Shown piece after piece: positions 59,376 through 64,000 of a stretch of DNA of 64,000 nucleotides; within the stretch, counting starts at the first letter, position 1; each line of letters begins with the position of its first letter. Location of the stretch: assembly GCA_033961575.1 (NCBI GenBank), contig CM066734.1, positions 80,560,501 to 80,624,500 of the forward strand, read 5' to 3'. Below the pieces are notes generated by a model. That model did no database searches and was not told where the DNA came from. It was given only the letters and a program-made list of their open reading frames with translations. This stretch comes from Aselliscus stoliczkanus (lineage: Eukaryota; Chordata; Mammalia; Chiroptera; Hipposideridae). The position numbers and the translations under genes are program-made.

Positions 59376-59544
59376 ATATATATTTTTTTTTTAATTATTT
59401 TTTTTTTTTTTAGCTAAGCCATCCTGCTACCTGTTGGCAGCTCAGCGGCTGCTCAGCTCAGGCTGGCATCGAACTGCTGTTACTCAGAGCTCAACTCGCA
59501 CTCTTGAGTGAGCTCCTAACAAACTGAGCCACTCGGCCAGCCAG
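59376..59544 (-). repeat. tRNA-derived SINE, family B (reverse)
   Basis: On the minus strand: 'gctggctggccgagtggctcag', 'gagctcactcaagagtgcgagttgagctctgagtaacagcagttcgatgcc', then 'gctgagctgccaacaggtagcaggatggcttagct' and an A-rich tail. It has the same order as the 24.2 and 3.3 kb copies, with a longer 5' end. A short 'catatat' at 59369-59375 and 59545-59551 may be the duplication. Confidence 0.83.
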
Positions 59545-59551
59545 CATATAT

Positions 59552-59962
59552 CTTTTTGAATTAGTGTTTTTGTTTTCTTCAGATATATACTCAGAATTGG
59601 AATTGCTGGGCTGTTTTAGTTTCATTTTTAATGTTTTGAAAAAACTCCATGCTGTTTTCCATAGTGGCTGCACCAATTTACAATTTCACCAACAGTGCAT
59701 GAGGGTTCCCTTTTCTTCACATGCTTGCCAACACTTGTTATTTGTTGACATATCCATAATAGGTATTCGAACAAGTGTAAGGTGATATCTTATGATGGTT
59801 TTGATTTGCATTTCTCTGATGATTAGTGATGTTGAGCATCTTTTCATGTGCAGGTTGGCCATCTGTACATCTATGCACCCTATGTTCACTGCAACATTAT
59901 TCACAATACCCAAGATATGGAAGTTTCCTAGGTGTCCATCAAAAGATGAATGGATAAAAAAA

Positions 59963-60016
<54 letters not shown>

Positions 60017-60500
60017 GCAATATTACTCAGCAATGAAAAAGAAGGAAACCTTGCCATTTGTGATAACATAGATGGACCCAGAGGTTACTATGCTAAGTGA
60101 CATAAGCCATACAGAGAAATATAAATACTGTATGATTTCACTTATATGTGGAATCTAAAAAAATAAATAAATAAATAAGAACAAAAAACCAAAACAAAAC
60201 AGACTCATAAGTACAATGAACAAACTGATAGTTGCCAGAAGAGAAAGGGGTTGGGGGATGAGTGAAAAAGGTAAATGGGAAATAAGAGGTATAAACTTCA
60301 AGTTATAAAATAAATGAGCTACAGGAATGCAATGTACAGCATAGGGAATATAGTCGATGATATTATAATAACTTTGTACAATAACAAATGGTTGCTAGAA
60401 TTGAGGAGATCACATCATAAGTTATATAAAGATCGAATCATAATATTGTATACCCAAAACTAATATAATATCACATGTCAACAATATTGTAATGAAAACA
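59552..60500 (+). mobile_element. 5'-inverted LINE-1 (second twin-primed copy)
   Basis: The left segment (59552 to about 59870) is reverse-oriented ORF2 C-terminal sequence, containing the complement of the 'ctccatgctgttttccatagtggctgcacc' and 'atgcttgccaacacttgttatt' landmarks. At about 59870 the orientation flips to sense ('atgttcactgcaacattattcac', 'gatgaatggataaaa', 'tatgatttcacttatatgtgg') and runs through the 3' UTR ('gaggtataaacttcaagttat', 'acagcatagggaatatagtc') to a worn A-rich end. An (AT)n run (59969-60010) expanded inside. It is older than the 26-kb copy; the frames are broken. Confidence 0.85.
59969..60010. repeat. (AT)n microsatellite
   Basis: About 21 AT units inside the inverted L1. 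Confidence 0.96.
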
Positions 60501-63009
60501 TAAATATTTCAAATTCTGTGCTATCTACAGATTAACACATTATATAGCTAAGTGTCTTCTGTATTTCAATAGATATCTAAGTTTTAGAATAAAAGTTTAA
60601 GGTGATCATAGAAACTCTACAATCAACCAATAGATCAGGGAGGACCATTTTCACACAGAGCCAAGTTACTTCTGAAATCCTAAAATTTATTTGTTCATTC
60701 AGTTAACTTTTTTGTGAGTTTATATTATGCAGCAGTCTTTAGGAGCATAGAGATAACTCTATGATGGTTCTTATCTATTAAACACTGATAACCTTGTATG
60801 AGTACACACATAAACCAAACTGATAAGTACAGGCGCTTGTGAGGAAAATCACAACTATGAGAACAGAGCACAGGGAAGGAAAGACATAGGCAGCAGCCAA
60901 TTCTACATATAGGTAGTTGACTCTAAACAAAAAAATATGTACAAGAACAATAATTGATCCCCATGGTTTTTGCACAGCATTTCTGCTAAGTTTATGCCAT
61001 ACCCTAGGTATCCATGCAACAGGACTATGCTGGTGCCTCGTGGCATTTTTAAATGGTGTGGATGTTTCTGATGGCATACATTAGCAGCTTCTAGCCATGT
61101 TCCTACTCCATTTTACGAATGGTTTGTCAAAGTGTGCCTGGCAGTCATTAAAGTAAAACACGTTAATAGTTTTTTTTTATAAAGATGTAGAAACAATTTG
61201 GAAGATACTAACATTGAAGATAATTGTGGGAAAAACTAAAGTAATATTTTTTCAGAAAAATGATATACATGTAAGCTTAAGATCTGAAAAATATTTTAGT
61301 CATAGGTATTAAAGAATTTTAAGTTAGAAAAGCAATATAAAAAGTATTCTAACTTTCATTGCATTCATATATTTTCAGTTTTCATTAACTTCATACAGCC
61401 ACTGTGTTCAATCAAGTTTTCCTTATTTCATTAGCCTTTAAATATTTTTTTTTATTCTTTGTCCATATTACCCTGTGTTTTTTTATATCTCTAGTAATTT
61501 TTATTAGAGAACTAGAGTACATCAATAATGTATTATGGAGTATCTAGATTTTTTGTTTTCCTTAAGAGTGTTGACTTTTATTCTGACCAGAAATTATTTT
61601 ATCTGGGAACCATCTTGACTCATAGCTCTGGATGTTTTTAGCTTTGTTATGACAGGTCTGGTGAAACTTATACTCTAGGGCTAGTTAAGCTCAATATGTA
61701 TGGCAGGAACTTTATAAGTTTCAACTGACTGCCTTAAGTATTCAGTGAGGTCTGTCCACTCTGGCTTACTGGAATTCTATCGTCTCCCAACCCTGTTTGA
61801 GCTCAGCAAGTTTGTGAGATTATGTTTCCCCAGTAGTTGCTGTTTGCCTGTCTTATAGATTATACACATATACAGCCAATGATTCCAGACATTCCTCTGC
61901 AGATGTGTAGAGAACATTCTGTGAGTAGCACCCTTTTATCCAGTACACATCCGTGATAATTTCATCTTCCTCAGCCTCCTATGTCTGTTTTCTCATCTCA
62001 CTAAAGCTCATGCTTTGCTTTCATTTCCCCTTGATGCACTGGCCCTCCAGGCCAAGAACCTATGTAAACATAAGACTCATAAAATTTGTTTCTCTTATTC
62101 AGAAGGGATACATCCCTACAATTTTTATTTTCCAGTGTCTGAAAGTGGTTATGTCATATATTTTGTCCAGTTTTCCAGTGTTTTATATAAGGAACTCTAA
62201 TCCTATACCAGTATCTCTGTCATGGTCAGAGGCAGAAGTCTCTGGATCCATTTTGAAGGGAGAGCTGACATGATTTACTCATGGATTGGATGTGAAAGAT
62301 AAAGGGGAGTCAGAAATAACTCTGACTTTTATGCCATTTACTTAGAATGATTATGTTACCCTGAAGGGGATAGGGGTTACTGTGAGAAGGCTGTTCGCTT
62401 GTTTTTATTATGAGGAAGACTGTAGTACCCCAAAATAAACTTTCAAACATTTTTGTTTTCAGGTATCTGCTAGACTCCATATAGATACACTATGTAGGTA
62501 GTTAAATATATGTCTAAATTTCAGGAAAGAGATGTAGCATACTGATTTTATTTGGGAGTTGTCAGTAAGTAGAAGATAAAAAAAGGTCTTGAGATGAGGT
62601 AACATTATCCTAGAGATCAAATGTATATAGAAAAAGAGATGACAAGTAGACCTCAGACCTTAGACTCATTTGGGCCCTTTTAATGAGAAACAAGTTCTTA
62701 GTTGAATAATTTTTAATGGACAATTATTTTACTCTACTTCTTTTGCTATTTCGATAGGTCACAGTAGAATTTTTTTTTTCTGTTTGCCTTTGAAATTGGT
62801 GTTCAAAGGGACACTGAGGGCACAATAATTGTGGGGGGGGTCACAAAAGTCTGAAAAAATTTAAATAGATATTATTGAGATAGCGGGTTCAGATGTGTTA
62901 TTTTTCTACTACCATACTAGATTATAAGCCCCCAAGGGAAAGAACATTTTTCTCTATTTTATTTGTCTCTTTACATGCCAGTCTGTGATTAGTATAGTAC
63001 AGTAAATAA
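60501..63009. other. Unique DNA with possible ancient LINE-like stretch
   Basis: About 62275-62660 ('tggattggatgtgaaagataaaggggagtcag', 'ggagttgtcagtaagtagaag') resembles a widespread old mammalian repeat whose family I cannot fix. 61540-61900 may also be old repeat. No gene seen. A G-run (tgggggggg) lies at about 62833. Confidence 0.35.
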
Positions 63010-63110
63010 GAGCTAACCTTTACTGGACACATGCCAGCAGTTAGGTGCATATTCTAAGTGCTTCGCTATACCATATTTCATCACACAAAGAAGACATTTA
63101 TGAGATGCAC
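63010..63110 (-). repeat. MIR fragment (reverse)
   Basis: 'agctaacctttactggacacatgccagcagttaggtgcatattctaagtgcttcgc' and 'catatttcatcacac' follow the reverse MIR order (ggcactgttctaagcgctttac). Confidence 0.6.
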
Positions 63111-63335
63111 CATTATTAGTGAACTACTAAGAAACATTACTAATTAAACTATTGGAAAGGTGACACTGAAGAAATCAATAACAGTCTATAGCTTGATTCA
63201 CCTCATGGTTTTATTATTCAGCTGTTTTCTCTTTGTGTCTCTCCCTCACTGCTTGATTTAATGACTCTGTTCCCTTTTTCAAGGCTACACATACTTTGCT
63301 AATCCAGTTAATCAGCAGAGCACTAAGGGAAAAAA

Positions 63336-63716
63336 TGTAATTCCTTAGTTCTCAGGCATCTAGGAGCGGAATCCATTTTGCAACTCCCTTGCAGGTTTTA
63401 ATGGTGACACATAAAGCCCCTGGCCATGGTGGCCCAGTCCAGAGATAACATTATCTTAAAACAGACCAGACCCCAGGAAACAACTCAGCCCTGGGTCCTG
63501 CCTGACTGACTTCCCCTTCCCTTTGTTCTGCTTCTTCTTGTGCACCTATAAAACCTGACCATTCCAGGAAAGGGGAGATGGCCTTTGGACATGAGTTCCC
63601 CCATCCTCCCCAGAATGCCCGCATTCTGAATAAATCTGCTTTTCTTTCCACCAATCTTGTCTCTTAGGTTTTTAACTTTTTCAAGCAGCAGGCAGCGGGA
63701 ACTTAGCCTGGTAACA
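63336..63716 (+). mobile_element. LTR, class I-like (gammaretroviral type) endogenous retrovirus
   Basis: A compact LTR of about 380 bases with U3/R/U5 landmarks: TATA box 'tataaaa' (63547-63553), polyadenylation signal 'aataaa' (63629-63634) about 75 bases later, a T-rich 'tcttgtctcttaggttttt' stretch, and an end at about 'ggtaaca'. The ~80-base TATA-to-polyA spacing is typical of class I LTRs. The left boundary is a guess, and no target duplication was found. No retroviral internal sequence follows before 64000. Confidence 0.6.
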
Positions 63717-64000
63717 CGATGACACACAAACAAATCTTTGAAAATGTTAATGAGTTTTTAAAAAATGAATGGTACACCTTTCCATTTCTATACAAAATAA
63801 GAACTTATGAGAGATTTCCTGGAAAAGCAGGACTAGCATAATTTTGAATTCGGTAATATGTAACTCTTGGGATACATCAAGAAAAATAAAGTTATTCAGT
63901 TTCATTGCATTTAGCTCCATATTGGTTTTAAGTTATTTCATATTATGGATAATGTTACTTTTAAGCCATAGACAAAAGAGATTTTCTGTTTGGTTCCATA
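63717..64000. other. No recognisable feature
   Basis: AT-rich sequence to the end of the window. Confidence 0.5.

Noticed and set aside
59686..60100. Overlapping frames on both strands with poly-Ile/Tyr runs
   Set aside because: They are LINE-1 ORF2 pieces in opposite orientations joined across the inversion, with the AT microsatellite read as Tyr-Ile repeats.
1..64000. CRISPR arrays, prokaryotic operons, prophage or toxin-antitoxin systems
   Set aside because: Direct repeats here are microsatellites or SINE/LINE copies. Nothing resembles regularly spaced arrays or prokaryotic gene organisation.

Overview
The window is AT-rich mammalian nuclear DNA made of interspersed repeats and unique non-coding sequence. 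I found no host protein-coding exon, tRNA, rRNA or snRNA gene, no bacterial-type operon and no CRISPR array. Every reading frame with recognisable content belongs to a transposable element: a LINE-1 ORF2 fragment at about 13.6-14.7 kb and a decayed Tigger1 transposase at about 36.0-37.8 kb. MIR, L2, MLT1, Tigger1 and hAT-Charlie relics, old L1 copies and younger lineage-specific SINEs indicate a placental mammal. The SINEs resemble, from memory, the tRNA-derived families of rhinolophoid bats: a GGCCGGCC-type head, a body containing 'cctccacaactagactgaa', and an AATAAA plus TCTTT tail. The L1 3' UTRs also look laurasiatherian or bat-like. A bat is therefore the best guess, but it is inference.

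Layout. 0-6 kb: an MLT1 LTR, a MIR, a hAT-Charlie relic split by a microsatellite, and a reverse SINE. 6.1-8.8 kb: an old L1 with a large internal deletion. 8.8-13.6 kb: mostly unique DNA. 13.6-15.4 kb: a young 5'-truncated L1 with a 19-bp target-site duplication. 15.6-16.1 kb: a reverse MLT1 LTR. 16-23.4 kb: unique DNA with MIR and L2 scraps and one nested SINE. 23.4-24.4 kb: microsatellite, SINE tail, reverse L1 3' UTR and a second-family SINE. 25.75-26.65 kb: a twin-primed (5'-inverted) L1. 32.07-33.15 kb: a clean 1,068-bp solo LTR of class II type with a 6-bp duplication. 33.29-33.76 kb: a long composite SINE. 35.6-38.0 kb: a near full-length Tigger1. 40.9-41.1 kb: a fresh SINE. 43.3-44.0 and 57.8-58.5 kb: two copies of one LTR family. 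44.1-46.6 kb: an old L1. 46.6-54.7 kb: unique DNA with several long microsatellites, including a CT/AG palindrome. 54.7 kb: another fresh SINE. 59.2-60.5 kb: an L1 3' end, a SINE and a second inverted L1. 63.3-63.7 kb: a class I-like LTR.

The elements work together only in the retrotransposition sense: L1 machinery probably mobilised the SINEs, which carry poly-A tails and 8-17 bp duplications. I found no convincing new biological system. The most worthwhile items are the composite SINE, the young L1 pair (one twin-primed, one with a 73-bp 3' UTR duplication), the intact solo LTR and the long hairpin-forming simple repeats. All family names come from recall, without a database search.
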